From assembly GCA_030065855.1 (NCBI GenBank), contig JASJCT010000040.1, positions 1 to 64,000 of the forward strand: DNA of 64,000 bases, given 5' to 3'. The translations under genes were made by a program, and so were the position numbers. Below are positions 35,614-44,373 of this stretch, piece after piece. The stretch is from Myxococcota bacterium (GTDB taxonomy: Bacteria > Myxococcota_A > Polyangia > JAAYKL01). Under the pieces are notes generated by a model. It saw nothing but the letters and a program-made list of their open reading frames with translations, made no database searches and was not told the origin of the DNA. Each line of letters opens with the position of its first letter. The first letter of the stretch is position 1.

Positions 35614-35731
35614 GGCGTCTGGACCACACTAACACACACACCCCAGCTAAAGACACCCTGAATATCTGGCACGTTAAGAGTAACCCGGTAAAAACGCCTC
35701 AACGCCACGATATGACCAACTGTCTCACAGA

Positions 35732-35759
35732 TGTCTCATTTTACCCCTCATTCGAGACA
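35732..35759. promoter_or_regulatory. Inverted repeat TGTCTC-N16-GAGACA upstream of the START-domain operon
   Basis: TGTCTC at 35732-35737 faces GAGACA at 35754-35759, with an extra TGTCTCA at 35721-35727. It lies 120-160 nt before the START-domain gene in a 265-nt gap with no gene. Nearly the same arrangement occurs at 59338-59364. A dimeric regulator could bind there; nothing in the window identifies it. Confidence 0.4.
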
Positions 35760-35878
35760 CTGACCCATTAAAATTGTACCGCAATCGTTTAATGTGGAAA
35801 TAAAATTCAGGATAAGCCCACTGGCATATCCTATGCAGACTTCATTCTGCGTATTTGGGCTCCTCGGAGGTGCATACC

Positions 35879-36544
35879 ATGCGATCGGCGGTTTGGATTT
35901 TGGTCTCGATGCTTGTATTTACGGGTGTCGATGCATCGGCAAGGGAGCTTACCCCGTTTGAGAAAAGTCTGGAAAGCCAAGGATTCGAGCTAATAGACGA
36001 AGATTTTGGCGTGAAGGTATACAAGGACCCCAGCGCCGAGGTCATCCGAGTCGCCGCAGAGGGCAGATTTAATCACCCACCAGAGCAAGTGTTAAGAGCC
36101 GTCCTGGACTACGAAGGGCAAGTGGGGGTTGTAAAGAGGGTTTCAGAGAGCCGGATTCTCAAGCGGGGGTCGAGGTCGCTCTTTGTTTATCAACACCTCA
36201 ATCTGCCGATCATCAGCGACCGGGACTACACACTGCACGTGACCTGGGACAAATCCAGCAAAAACAAGTGGGTCAGCTTTCGCACGGCCCGCACGGGTCC
36301 TGGCAAACGCAGGGGGATTGTTCGGGTATTGCTGCACCAGGGGAGCTGGCAGCTCAAACCCATTGCCGGGGGCAAAAAAACCCTGGCGCGTTTCCAGACA
36401 AAGATAGACCTGGGCGGGTTGCTTCCTAAATGGTTAGCGCGCGCTGGGGCTGGAAACGAACTTCCCGAGCTCTACGCTAACATCCGAAAATTGCTGTTTA
36501 ACTACAGGAGGGCAGGTGGGCCATGTCTATCGAAAGCATGCTAA
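35879..36544 (+). CDS. Exported START/SRPBCC lipid-binding-domain protein
   Basis: A 221-aa protein with a cleavable signal (VWILVSMLVFTGVDASA). The start at 35879 is fixed by GGAGGTG. The rest matches the START branch of the helix-grip fold: FGVKVYKDPSAEVIRVAAEG, HPPEQVLRAVLDYEG, SDRDYTLHVTW. Such domains carry sterols, lipids or other hydrophobic ligands in a central cavity. It overlaps the following glycosyltransferase gene by 22 nt and is the first of three coupled genes, so it may present or shuttle the lipid that the next enzyme modifies; that link is inferred. Confidence 0.88.
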   Translation: MRSAVWILVSMLVFTGVDASARELTPFEKSLESQGFELIDEDFGVKVYKDPSAEVIRVAAEGRFNHPPEQVLRAVLDYEGQVGVVKRVSESRILKRGSRSLFVYQHLNLPIISDRDYTLHVTWDKSSKNKWVSFRTARTGPGKRRGIVRVLLHQGSWQLKPIAGGKKTLARFQTKIDLGGLLPKWLARAGAGNELPELYANIRKLLFNYRRAGGPCLSKAC

Positions 36545-37782
36545 TTGCGGTTGCGTCTGGGTTGCTCCTGACGCTCTTATATCTACACCTTCGCCTTGGC
36601 AGGTCCCTGACCCGGAAAGCACTGCCGAGTAAGCCCGACCACTACCCTTCGATCTCGGTCATCCGGCCGATCAAAGGGCTGGACGCCGGGGCAGAGGATA
36701 ACATTCACGCAGCACTACATAACGGCTATCCCGGAGAGAACGAAACCATTTTTGTCTTTGACAACCGGTCAGAGCCTGCGCTTCCACTGGTTGAACAGGC
36801 AATCGACACCCTCAAGCGCCAATCCAGTGCGGACAATTTCAGGGTGATTTTTTCTGGCCAGCCACCTGAGGGGCGTACTGGAAAGCTCAACGCCATGATA
36901 GCGGGCATGCGCCACGCCAAAGGCGAGCTCATCGTCTTTGCCGACTCAGACATTCGGCCAGATACAAAAGCACTGACGAGGCTGGTTGAAACCCTGCTCT
37001 CCAGCCCAGGTGCAGGTTCTGCATTTGCCCCCGTCGTTGTTGAAGAAAAACCCAGGACCACTGGGGATGCTGGTTACGCCCTGCTGCTAAATGCCCTGTA
37101 CGGCCCAGAAGCAGCCACTGAATCCAATGCAAACAGGGGTGAGCTGCCGTTCATCATGGGGCAATTCATGGTGCTTACCCGTGAGGCCATATCGGCCATT
37201 GGTGGGTTGGAATGTGCAGCAGGCCAGCTCGTGGACGACATGTACTTGGGGGCAAAGGTAAAGGAGGCTGGGTTCAGGAACATGGTATCGCCCCACCCAG
37301 TACCCATCGTCCAGTACGGCATTTCACTCGGCGAATTCTGGGGCACCTATGTCCGGTGGCTCACCTTTTCCCGCAGTGGGTTACCAGGTACGTCGTTCAA
37401 ACTGAGACCCTATATTAGAGGGCTCGTGTTCTGGCTGGGTTTGGTGGAAGCAATAGTTGCGGTGTCACAAGGCCTGTGGCTTGCAGCCGGTCTCAGCGCC
37501 CTTGCACCCATCGGTGTGAACATGAGCAACAACCGCCTGCACAGAAAGATAGGTGGGGCACGGCTATCCCTGCGCCACAGATGGATCTCATTTGGCCTCT
37601 TGTCGCTCGCACCAGCTGTGTTGCTTCGCATCTTCTCCAAGCGGGAGATCACGTGGCGTGGACGCAGCTACCAATTGAACCGGGCATCCCGGTTAGCCGC
37701 AGAACCCGATAACAATACACCTCCCCCTGTAGCCGAGACCCTTGACCGAGCAAAGGGGCACGAAAGCAGCAGGGTTGCCTAA
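36523..37782 (+). CDS. GT21-like membrane glycosyltransferase (ceramide-glucosyltransferase/HpnI type)
   Basis: A 419-aa processive-fold GT-A enzyme with one N-terminal transmembrane helix and C-terminal hydrophobic segments. It shows the family order ISVIRPIKGLDAG, the DxD-like FADSDIRPD (D141/D143), and QLVDDMYLG. The last family motif, (Q/R)xxRW, reads TYVRW here, so its first residue differs. Relatives add glucose or another hexose to ceramide, or N-acetylglucosamine to hopanoids or lipids. The START-domain gene before it and the GH38 gene after it point to glycolipid metabolism. The stop codon overlaps the next ATG (TAATG). Confidence 0.88.
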   Translation: MSIESMLIAVASGLLLTLLYLHLRLGRSLTRKALPSKPDHYPSISVIRPIKGLDAGAEDNIHAALHNGYPGENETIFVFDNRSEPALPLVEQAIDTLKRQSSADNFRVIFSGQPPEGRTGKLNAMIAGMRHAKGELIVFADSDIRPDTKALTRLVETLLSSPGAGSAFAPVVVEEKPRTTGDAGYALLLNALYGPEAATESNANRGELPFIMGQFMVLTREAISAIGGLECAAGQLVDDMYLGAKVKEAGFRNMVSPHPVPIVQYGISLGEFWGTYVRWLTFSRSGLPGTSFKLRPYIRGLVFWLGLVEAIVAVSQGLWLAAGLSALAPIGVNMSNNRLHRKIGGARLSLRHRWISFGLLSLAPAVLLRIFSKREITWRGRSYQLNRASRLAAEPDNNTPPPVAETLDRAKGHESSRVA

Positions 37783-40283
37783 TGGAGCAAGCTCGCTCAG
37801 CGCCTTCCGAACCAAGAATCAAACCCCTGACGACCCGAGAAAAAGAAATCAGAACCCAGCTCGGCATCCCGCTCGATGCAGTGCGAGTAATGGTATTTGG
37901 AGAGAGCAGCCACTGGGATCCCAATTGGCTGTTTACCACTGAGCAATACTATCAGTGGCGCATCCGGCACATCTTGGACAAGGCCATTGCTTGCCTGCAA
38001 GAGGAGCCGAGGCGGGTCTTTTCGATTGAGAGTCTTTTCTTTCTCCAGCAGTATTGGGAGCGGCGGCCAGAGCAACGGGACGCCCTTGTGGCGCTTATTA
38101 ACGCGGGTCGATTGCGGCTCACCGGATCTGGCATCACCACACCAGATGTAACCCTTCCCGACACTGAAGCCATACTGCGGGACTACCTCTTGGGCCAGGA
38201 ATGGCTCAGGGCGAGGGGGATTACGGTTGAGCCGGATTTGTCTTACCTCCCGGACGATTTTGGCTATTCCCCTGCGCTGCCCTCGATGTTGTGCGCATTG
38301 GGCATCGGCATGGCCGGCATCACCCGCATTGACGGCATGTACTTTGTCGGCACTGACCTTCGATCCAAAAGATCCTATCCATTGCCCGGCAGTAGTGCCG
38401 AGACCTTGCTTCGCGAACACAAGACCCAGGACTTTGTCTGGCGCGGACCTGACGGGGCCGAGGTGCTGTGCCACTGGAATGCCTTTACCTATTTCCAAGG
38501 AGACCTCCTGGCCCACGTGGGTATCATCAGGTGGATGGGCATTGTGTTTGGCCTACCCTGGAGGACCAAACGGCACGTGGCCAGGAGAATCGAAGGGTTT
38601 GTCCGTCAGCTCGCCCCCCAGTCGCCAACACCGTACATGTTCTGCCCCATTGGGTGTGACTTTAACGCGCCGATTGCCGGTTTGGTCGGGTTACTCGACC
38701 GATACAACCAGGAGCGCTACCCCAGTACCGGCATCTTTGCGATCAACGCCGGCATGGACGACTACTTGCGGCTTGTGGATCAGCATCGCCATCGACTGCC
38801 CACGCTGGCGTTCGATCCAAACCCATATTGGATGGGATTCTATGCCAGCCGTCCCCAGGCAAAGCGGATATGCAAGCGGGTTGCGAGAAAGCTCGTTTTG
38901 GCTGAGCGGCTCAACACTTGCGTGGCCTGCCCGAACCGGCCAGAATCATCAGGTGCGTTTAAATGGGAACGCGATGTAGCCGAGGACATTGCGAAGTCCT
39001 GGGATCTCCTGGTTCTCAGTAACCACCACGACTTTATCACTGGCACATCCCCGGACCGGGTTTGGAGAAAAGAGCAGCTCCCATGGCTTAAAGAAGCGGA
39101 ATCCCTTTCGGACAATGCCCTTGGAAAAATTGGGGCACATGTGGCCGACACCGAGGGTCCAAAGCCAGCGGTTCTGCCTGAATGGCATTTCCAAGACGGC
39201 CGGCTAACTGTGAGCAATCGGTTTTACACTGCGATCTTTTCTGAGGAGGTGGGCGGTTGCATGGTCAGTTTCTCAAGGCGGGATGATGGCATCAACCTAC
39301 TCACCGGACCTGGAAACGATCTGGTGGCGTATCGGGAGTCAGGTGGATTGTGGCGCATGGGGCACGAGTACGTGGGGGGTCATTTTCGGGAAAAGGCGCG
39401 AACCAGTGCGTCTCGTGCGGCAATCGAAGTTCACGAACAGGACGGCGTGCTCGTGGCGGAGGTCTGTGCAAAGCTACTTGGAAAAGAAGTAACACGGGTG
39501 CTCTGGTTCAGGGGAGATTCACCGATCATCAGAATGCGGATCCAAGGCATGGCCAAGCGAAAGACCACCATAACCTGCTGCTTTCCGACGCAGTTCAAAG
39601 GCGATGAGCTGACCATGGACGTACCAGGTGGGATTGTGATAAGGCCGACACAGAAGCTGTACGATCCCACGTTTTGGCCGGCGCGCACGTTTGTACATTT
39701 TCGAGATAGTTCTGACCGAGGTGGACTGGCCGCGTTCCTCGGCGGGCCAGCCACTGCGTCCTTAAAGGGGGGGACATTGGAATGGGTGGCCCTGCGCAAC
39801 GCGCCCAGGGAGATGGCTTACAAAATTCTTCCAGTAGCATCCCACCCAGCCAGTGGCACCACAGATGAGGCCACATCGTTCACATACGCGATATGGTTCA
39901 CCAAAAGGGGGGACTTTAGGGACAATGCATTGCCTGAGGTAGCTGAGACCGCCCTGCACCGCACCTGGGCCCATCCCCTTGAGAAGGACCTGGACGCTAT
40001 AGCCAAGTCCAAACTGACCTCGAGCCATCCACAGGTATTAATAACCGCATATAAACAAGCCCATCGGGGAGAGGGTATGATCGCGAGAATAAGCAGCTAT
40101 GCACCTCAGGGAACTGTGGTGACACTCTCGTGCTGTCAAGGCGTGATCCAGAAGGCCTTTTTATGCGATGCCTTAGAGCGGGACATTAAAGCATTGACTG
40201 TCGAGGGTGGCGCGGCAGTGGTGCCGATTAAAGGCAATATCACCACTGTCAGGTTGGTCTATCAGACGGCTGTAGCGGATTGA
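37782..40283 (+). CDS. Glycoside hydrolase family 38 (alpha-mannosidase-like)
   Basis: An 833-aa enzyme of family GH38, retaining alpha-mannosidases. H44 and D46 (SSHWDPNW) give the zinc-binding motif, and D158 in LPDDFGYSPALPSM fits the catalytic nucleophile. The middle helical domain (WDLLVLSNHHDFITG) and C-terminal beta domains are present. There is no signal peptide, so it acts in the cytoplasm unless exported in another way. It starts at the stop codon of the glycosyltransferase gene, so both are made together. Substrate could be a mannose-containing glycolipid, mannosylglycerate or a glycan; unknown. Confidence 0.92.
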   Translation: MEQARSAPSEPRIKPLTTREKEIRTQLGIPLDAVRVMVFGESSHWDPNWLFTTEQYYQWRIRHILDKAIACLQEEPRRVFSIESLFFLQQYWERRPEQRDALVALINAGRLRLTGSGITTPDVTLPDTEAILRDYLLGQEWLRARGITVEPDLSYLPDDFGYSPALPSMLCALGIGMAGITRIDGMYFVGTDLRSKRSYPLPGSSAETLLREHKTQDFVWRGPDGAEVLCHWNAFTYFQGDLLAHVGIIRWMGIVFGLPWRTKRHVARRIEGFVRQLAPQSPTPYMFCPIGCDFNAPIAGLVGLLDRYNQERYPSTGIFAINAGMDDYLRLVDQHRHRLPTLAFDPNPYWMGFYASRPQAKRICKRVARKLVLAERLNTCVACPNRPESSGAFKWERDVAEDIAKSWDLLVLSNHHDFITGTSPDRVWRKEQLPWLKEAESLSDNALGKIGAHVADTEGPKPAVLPEWHFQDGRLTVSNRFYTAIFSEEVGGCMVSFSRRDDGINLLTGPGNDLVAYRESGGLWRMGHEYVGGHFREKARTSASRAAIEVHEQDGVLVAEVCAKLLGKEVTRVLWFRGDSPIIRMRIQGMAKRKTTITCCFPTQFKGDELTMDVPGGIVIRPTQKLYDPTFWPARTFVHFRDSSDRGGLAAFLGGPATASLKGGTLEWVALRNAPREMAYKILPVASHPASGTTDEATSFTYAIWFTKRGDFRDNALPEVAETALHRTWAHPLEKDLDAIAKSKLTSSHPQVLITAYKQAHRGEGMIARISSYAPQGTVVTLSCCQGVIQKAFLCDALERDIKALTVEGGAAVVPIKGNITTVRLVYQTAVAD

Positions 40284-40337
40284 GTCGTACCTACAACGAA
40301 AGTAGATCGGTATTGCAAGGCCATGCTGAAGCGCTTC

Positions 40338-41591
40338 TTATAGATGAGACCACGTAACTTCACTCAGGACACGTTGCAGGATAAACGGATCTGCACGTTG
40401 ATAACAAGCCTTGACGACCTGTTCGGGCCATCTCAAACAAAGGGTGCGGGCGTTGCCACTAGCTGTAAAGGAACTATAACCGTCATCAGTCCATTGATCT
40501 CTGCTATCAATTGGATGAAGAACAAATGCATCGAGACAGCCATCGTGTTTCAACAAATCAGCCGATCGGATTTCATAACGAAATGTGTGATCCACAATGT
40601 GGTCAAAAATATCTACCTTCTTAGCTGGCATTTCAAGAAGAAAAACACCACTGCCGTCATTGAGCCAAACCGTCTCTGTTAGATCCGCGTAATCGAAATG
40701 GGTGATGATAAACAAATCGAGATCACTGTCGTCGTCCAAGTCGTTAATGATTAATGTGAAATCAGTGGACTTCTCACTGCGCGGCCGATTCGATGTATTT
40801 GGTGACTCGTTTGACCTTGCTATCTTCTTATTGGAATAGGCGTTCGCATTGTATAATTGAGCAATATCGCTGTTGGAAAGTGCGCGGTTATAAATCCGAA
40901 AATCGTCGATGTATCCCATCCATCCCTGTTTACCATTGTCAATAGCACTGATGTTGGCTTGCATTGGTTTGTCGTACCTGATACAGATAGTCTTCTCTTT
41001 TGCAACGGTGTAGACTCGTTGATCGTTAACGTAAATTGACATTGTGGCCGATTCAAAGGACGTTTTCAAAACGACGGACAATAAATACCATTCATTCGTG
41101 TTGAAGAAAAAGTCAAAATATAAAGGATGAATAGTGATCGCTTCATCAGCGATTGTATCACCGAAACCAACATGATTAAGTGATGTTTTCTCTAATATTT
41201 CTGAGTTGAATAGGCCTGCAGTAAACTGCATACTGATCGGATCATTTTCCGGCCGCTCATCACCAATGGCAAAGACTTGATGCCACTGGCTATCGCTGGC
41301 TCGGTTGTTAATCCATGTAGAAATAGTCAAATTGCATTTTCCATCAAGAAATTTATGAGTTGGTATTTCGATATATTGGCCGGTCTTAAATTCTAGGGCT
41401 CGGCCTAATATACCGTCGATACATCTAGGGGATCCGTGAATGACGCCGTGATGACCATTACCGCTATTATCAGTTGCATCGCAATTGTCAAAACGCCAAT
41501 GGGCAATGAGCTCCCCCGTATTTTGGGCCGGGGTAGGTGGGGAGATGATCATGGTGAATATTATTAATAGGAGTCTTAATCTTGGTTTCAT
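40338..41591 (-). CDS. Secreted LamG/concanavalin-like protein
   Basis: A 417-aa protein with an N-terminal signal (LRLLLIIFTMIISPPTPAQ). Residues 25-230 are a LamG/pentraxin-like jelly-roll (LIAHWRFDNCDATDNSGNGHHG, LGRALEFKTGQYIEIP, YIDDFRIYNRALSNSDIAQLY), a carbohydrate- or protein-binding fold. The remaining part has an FG-GAP-like Asp-rich segment (DLDDDSDLDLFIITH). The stop codon of the anti-sigma gene is directly followed by this ATG (TGA-ATG), so the protein is produced with its own regulators and may be their target or signal. Confidence 0.82.
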   Translation of the reverse strand: MKPRLRLLLIIFTMIISPPTPAQNTGELIAHWRFDNCDATDNSGNGHHGVIHGSPRCIDGILGRALEFKTGQYIEIPTHKFLDGKCNLTISTWINNRASDSQWHQVFAIGDERPENDPISMQFTAGLFNSEILEKTSLNHVGFGDTIADEAITIHPLYFDFFFNTNEWYLLSVVLKTSFESATMSIYVNDQRVYTVAKEKTICIRYDKPMQANISAIDNGKQGWMGYIDDFRIYNRALSNSDIAQLYNANAYSNKKIARSNESPNTSNRPRSEKSTDFTLIINDLDDDSDLDLFIITHFDYADLTETVWLNDGSGVFLLEMPAKKVDIFDHIVDHTFRYEIRSADLLKHDGCLDAFVLHPIDSRDQWTDDGYSSFTASGNARTLCLRWPEQVVKACYQRADPFILQRVLSEVTWSHL

Positions 41592-42812
41592 TCAATCTTG
41601 TCCTTTGGGGCAAAAGAAGCGCACCTCATAATCCTCGCATTGGCCATCTGGTTGTTCAGCGTTAACGCAAAATAAACCCGTTGGCAGTTCGCATATTAGA
41701 CGATCACCTGTCATTAGCCAGTCTACACGAGATGCTCTTGTTCGACACTCGATGCGGGTCGGCTTTTGGCAGACGGGAAATCCAGCATTCAATATAGGTA
41801 GAAAGTTTTCCGCCTCTCCCTTACCGTTGGGGGTATCCCTGCTGACCCAGAACGTCCAATAGCCTGCTGCGGATGACTGATTTTCCTTTGTCGGATTTGA
41901 TTTCGCGCGAGCCGAATTATCATTTTTGATTGATTTATGATTTATGGTCGGCGTAAGAGGGCGGACCTCCTCGTGATCTGTTTTCTGTTTTTGACCCAAT
42001 GGTTTTGAGTTCAACATTTTACTGATTAACGCTGACATGGCCGAATCAATCGGGTACTGTTCGCCACTTGTCAGACAATAGCTGTTACCACCGGCAACGA
42101 AGATAGCTTGCCCATTGGCTTTGGATGAGGGAATAACCTCAACCAGGCCTTTTGCTACGTGCACCCATACATTCTTATTACAGCTTTCGACGGCAAAAAC
42201 AGTACCCTTGACGACTATGCGACCGAGGTTGGTCCTGATGGAGAGGCTTTTCTTTTGAAATTGTTGGTGATCGATACGAGTGGCGATAATACCTGAAGCA
42301 AGCCTAATCTCTACTGCTGCATCGGATAGCGTCAGAATTTCGGCGCTGGACTGCTTACAAAGGGAAACATCAGCTGCTCCGTTGAGTAATTGGACAGGAG
42401 GTTGTGTTCGACAATCTGAACGGGTAGTCGTTATCCCAATATCATTTTTTTCAGTAGAGAAATGCGGCAGCCATATCATCGACGCGATAGCGAATAGAAT
42501 CACTGCAGCAGCGGAGGCAGCCAATATCCAAACGAACGGTCGACTTCTTTTAGCTTGTTGTTGCTGTTGAAAAAGTTTCACAGATCGGTGAACTAGGTTT
42601 CGCTGCACCTCATGAGAAATATGAGGTTCGAACCGCTTTAGCCTCTGGATGAATGTCAAATATGAACTGCATTCAGTACAGTCTTCCAGGTGCTGACCTA
42701 ACCGATGCTCTTCGCTGCTGCTCATCGGTTCGGCGATCAGTTTCTTTTCAAGTAGCGCCTGTATTTCTTTGCATTCGGGGTGCATAAAAATCCCTTTGCG
42801 TCGATCAGTCAT
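41592..42812 (-). CDS. Anti-sigma factor with zinc-finger and FecR domain
   Basis: A 406-aa inner-membrane protein. The N-terminus has a zinc-binding anti-sigma-type motif (GQHLEDCTECSSYL, HxxxCxxC). A transmembrane helix follows (FVWILAASAAAVILFAIASM), then a periplasmic FecR-type domain (AEILTLSDAAVEIRLASGII, IVVKGTVFAVESCNKNVWVHVAKGLVEV) and a Lys/Ser-rich tail. The ATG at 42812 is backed by GGAGG upstream, inside the sigma gene, with which it overlaps by 8 nt. It differs from the protein at 30205 by the zinc finger in place of a plain N-terminus. Confidence 0.88.
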   Translation of the reverse strand: MTDRRKGIFMHPECKEIQALLEKKLIAEPMSSSEEHRLGQHLEDCTECSSYLTFIQRLKRFEPHISHEVQRNLVHRSVKLFQQQQQAKRSRPFVWILAASAAAVILFAIASMIWLPHFSTEKNDIGITTTRSDCRTQPPVQLLNGAADVSLCKQSSAEILTLSDAAVEIRLASGIIATRIDHQQFQKKSLSIRTNLGRIVVKGTVFAVESCNKNVWVHVAKGLVEVIPSSKANGQAIFVAGGNSYCLTSGEQYPIDSAMSALISKMLNSKPLGQKQKTDHEEVRPLTPTINHKSIKNDNSARAKSNPTKENQSSAAGYWTFWVSRDTPNGKGEAENFLPILNAGFPVCQKPTRIECRTRASRVDWLMTGDRLICELPTGLFCVNAEQPDGQCEDYEVRFFCPKGQD

Positions 42813-43392
42813 TGATTTCCTCCAACATCATCTCTCGAATGGAGGTATTTTGGGCAAAGACTGTTCTCAATTCCCGATACGCTATCTTGAGATGATCTTT
42901 GACCGTATTGACCGAGACACCAGTGATTTCTGCCACCTCAGGTACTGTGTAATCGTAAACGATGTGCATTAACAGCGCTGTTCTTCGTTTGAGTGGTATT
43001 TTTTGTAGTGCTTCGTTTAGCTGTTCCCAAAGTTCCTGCCGACGCATCATTCGCTCAGGCGTGTTTAGGTTCGGGATATCTTCTAAGACCATGGCCTCCT
43101 GTTTTTGCTGTACTCGCTGTCTTTTTTTTAATTCGCGCATCGTCACGCGGTAAGCAACCTGTCCGGCCCAAGATTCCAAGGTCCCATCACCGCGAAATTT
43201 ATGAAGATGCTCGAGAATTTCCATCAGACACATCTGCACAAACTCATCGACATCGCTATTTTTGCCGACAATCATGTAAACGACGCGATAGACCCGCTTG
43301 TAGAGACGATTGAGGATCCGTATAGCTGTCGCTGGTTCTGTTCGAGCCATCTGTGCGAGCTGCAAATCGTCTAATTGGTCTATGCGAGTCAT
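42805..43392 (-). CDS. ECF-type RNA polymerase sigma factor
   Basis: A 195-aa ECF factor. Region 2 is seen in VDEFVQMCLMEILEHLHKFRGDGTLESWAGQVAYRV and region 4 in IPLKRRTALLMHIVYDYTVPEVAEITGVSVNTVKDHLKIAYREL. It is the first gene of a three-gene run with its anti-sigma factor and a secreted LamG protein. The spacing of the two regions and the FecR partner resemble the pair at 30205-32150, but the sequences differ enough to be separate systems. Confidence 0.93.
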   Translation of the reverse strand: MTRIDQLDDLQLAQMARTEPATAIRILNRLYKRVYRVVYMIVGKNSDVDEFVQMCLMEILEHLHKFRGDGTLESWAGQVAYRVTMRELKKRQRVQQKQEAMVLEDIPNLNTPERMMRRQELWEQLNEALQKIPLKRRTALLMHIVYDYTVPEVAEITGVSVNTVKDHLKIAYRELRTVFAQNTSIREMMLEEIND

Positions 43393-43749
43393 TTCGCCTA
43401 TCAGTTCAGCGGTATTAAAGACAAGGGGTCATGTCGAAAATATATTTCAATGAAGCCACCGAAGGTTACCTACAAGCTCCTGTTATCTCAGCAAACGTAA
43501 GGATCCAGATCAAACTCGATTTGAATTCCTGCCCAGGTGAGGCAGACAACAAATTCAGTACCCAAACGCAATTTATTTTGGAGGTGTACGTTATCAATTT
43601 GTTTTCATTTTGGCAACGATTGTTTACCCTAGCAGTGCAATAAATGATAAAAACGGTGGATTCAGGGAATGATTTTTTAACAAATATAACCTGCTGTTAT
43701 TTTGACGTCGTCGGGTGGTATTGTGGGAATCGAATGGGCAAATTTGACT
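43393..43749. other. Gap without a convincing gene
   Basis: Upstream region of the sigma operon, AT-richer than its neighbours. A 70-codon frame at 43431-43643 on the plus strand has only a crowded AAGGGG before its ATG and no recognisable protein character, so I do not call it. The sigma-gene promoter should lie here but no clear consensus is visible. Confidence 0.5.
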
Positions 43750-43869
43750 TCAATTGGCAGGTACTTCAGCTGAAGGCGCCTCGGTTTTAGACAGGTGGCC
43801 GGCTGCCTTGGGCAGGGCAAAATCATCGCCAAGGGTTACGGAAACGGTGCCTTGTTTGTACTCGGACAT
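43750..43869 (-). CDS. Small 39-aa protein gene of unknown function
   Basis: Reading frame MSEYKQGTVSV... to ...EVPAN-stop, 39 residues, no cysteine. The best support is AAGGAGG 6 nt before the ATG, one of the strongest ribosome sites in the window, in a gap that otherwise holds no gene. The N-terminal SEYKQGTVSVT reminds me of the opening of some phage tail-fibre-type proteins, but the match is too short to mean much. A charged start and an Ala/Pro-rich end would also suit a leader or signalling peptide. It could be a remnant of a longer gene. Confidence 0.5.
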   Translation of the reverse strand: MSEYKQGTVSVTLGDDFALPKAAGHLSKTEAPSAEVPAN

Positions 43870-44303
43870 TGTGTCCTCCTTTTTTCTTTCCGGGACCCAT
43901 TATCCCGGGTAAGTGGGCTGCCCTATTTGAGCTTCCCGTGCTGTGACTTTCTTTTCGGCGACGCCACCTATCCCGAGAATACTTCAGAGCATATCAAGGG
44001 ATGCTTTAAAGTATCCCCAAGACCGACCGTTTTGGTGTTACAAACCGGATACGATGGAGGGGATTGCCCAATAAGGCTCGAAGGCGCAGATATAGATGTG
44101 GCGTGTGCGCTGCGAATGATGTAACTATAATACAATGAAATAATTTATATACAACGCTGTCCGATAGAATATTATTCGATGCAATAATACTGCTAAATAC
44201 AATGGTCATTGTAAAATTCTAATATATTACATGTTAATACTAATAACACTATGTACACATTATGTATTTGGGTTAAATAAAACGCAATGCTGAACAATAC
44301 TGT
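43870..44303. other. AT-rich intergenic region upstream of the large kinase gene
   Basis: No supported gene. A 109-codon plus-strand frame at 43795-44124 crosses the small gene on the opposite strand and has no protein character. From about 44120 the sequence is strongly AT-rich, which fits an upstream promoter region or a transferred segment. Confidence 0.5.
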
Positions 44304-44333
44304 TTGACAAACATATTAGTCTAAAGATATATT
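44304..44333 (+). promoter_or_regulatory. Strong sigma70-type promoter of the kinase-AAA-TPR gene
   Basis: Perfect TTGACA at 44304-44309, 18 nt, then TATATT at 44328-44333 (one base from consensus), inside AT-rich DNA 41 nt before the ATG at 44374. The RNA would start near 44340, which excludes an in-frame TTG at 44332 as the translation start. Confidence 0.7.
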
Positions 44334-44373
44334 GCCTTACGAAAATCAGCAACATAGCAGTGTTAAGAAAATA

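Noticed and set aside
38227-38979. 250-codon plus-strand frame and a 239-codon minus-strand frame over the same area
   Set aside because: Both are shadows of the GH38 gene, whose motifs are intact.
43431-43643. 70-codon plus-strand frame upstream of the sigma operon
   Set aside because: Only a crowded AAGGGG two bases before the ATG, no domain character, and antisense to the expected promoter region.
43795-44124. 109-codon plus-strand frame
   Set aside because: No ribosome site, erratic composition, and it covers the better supported small gene on the other strand.
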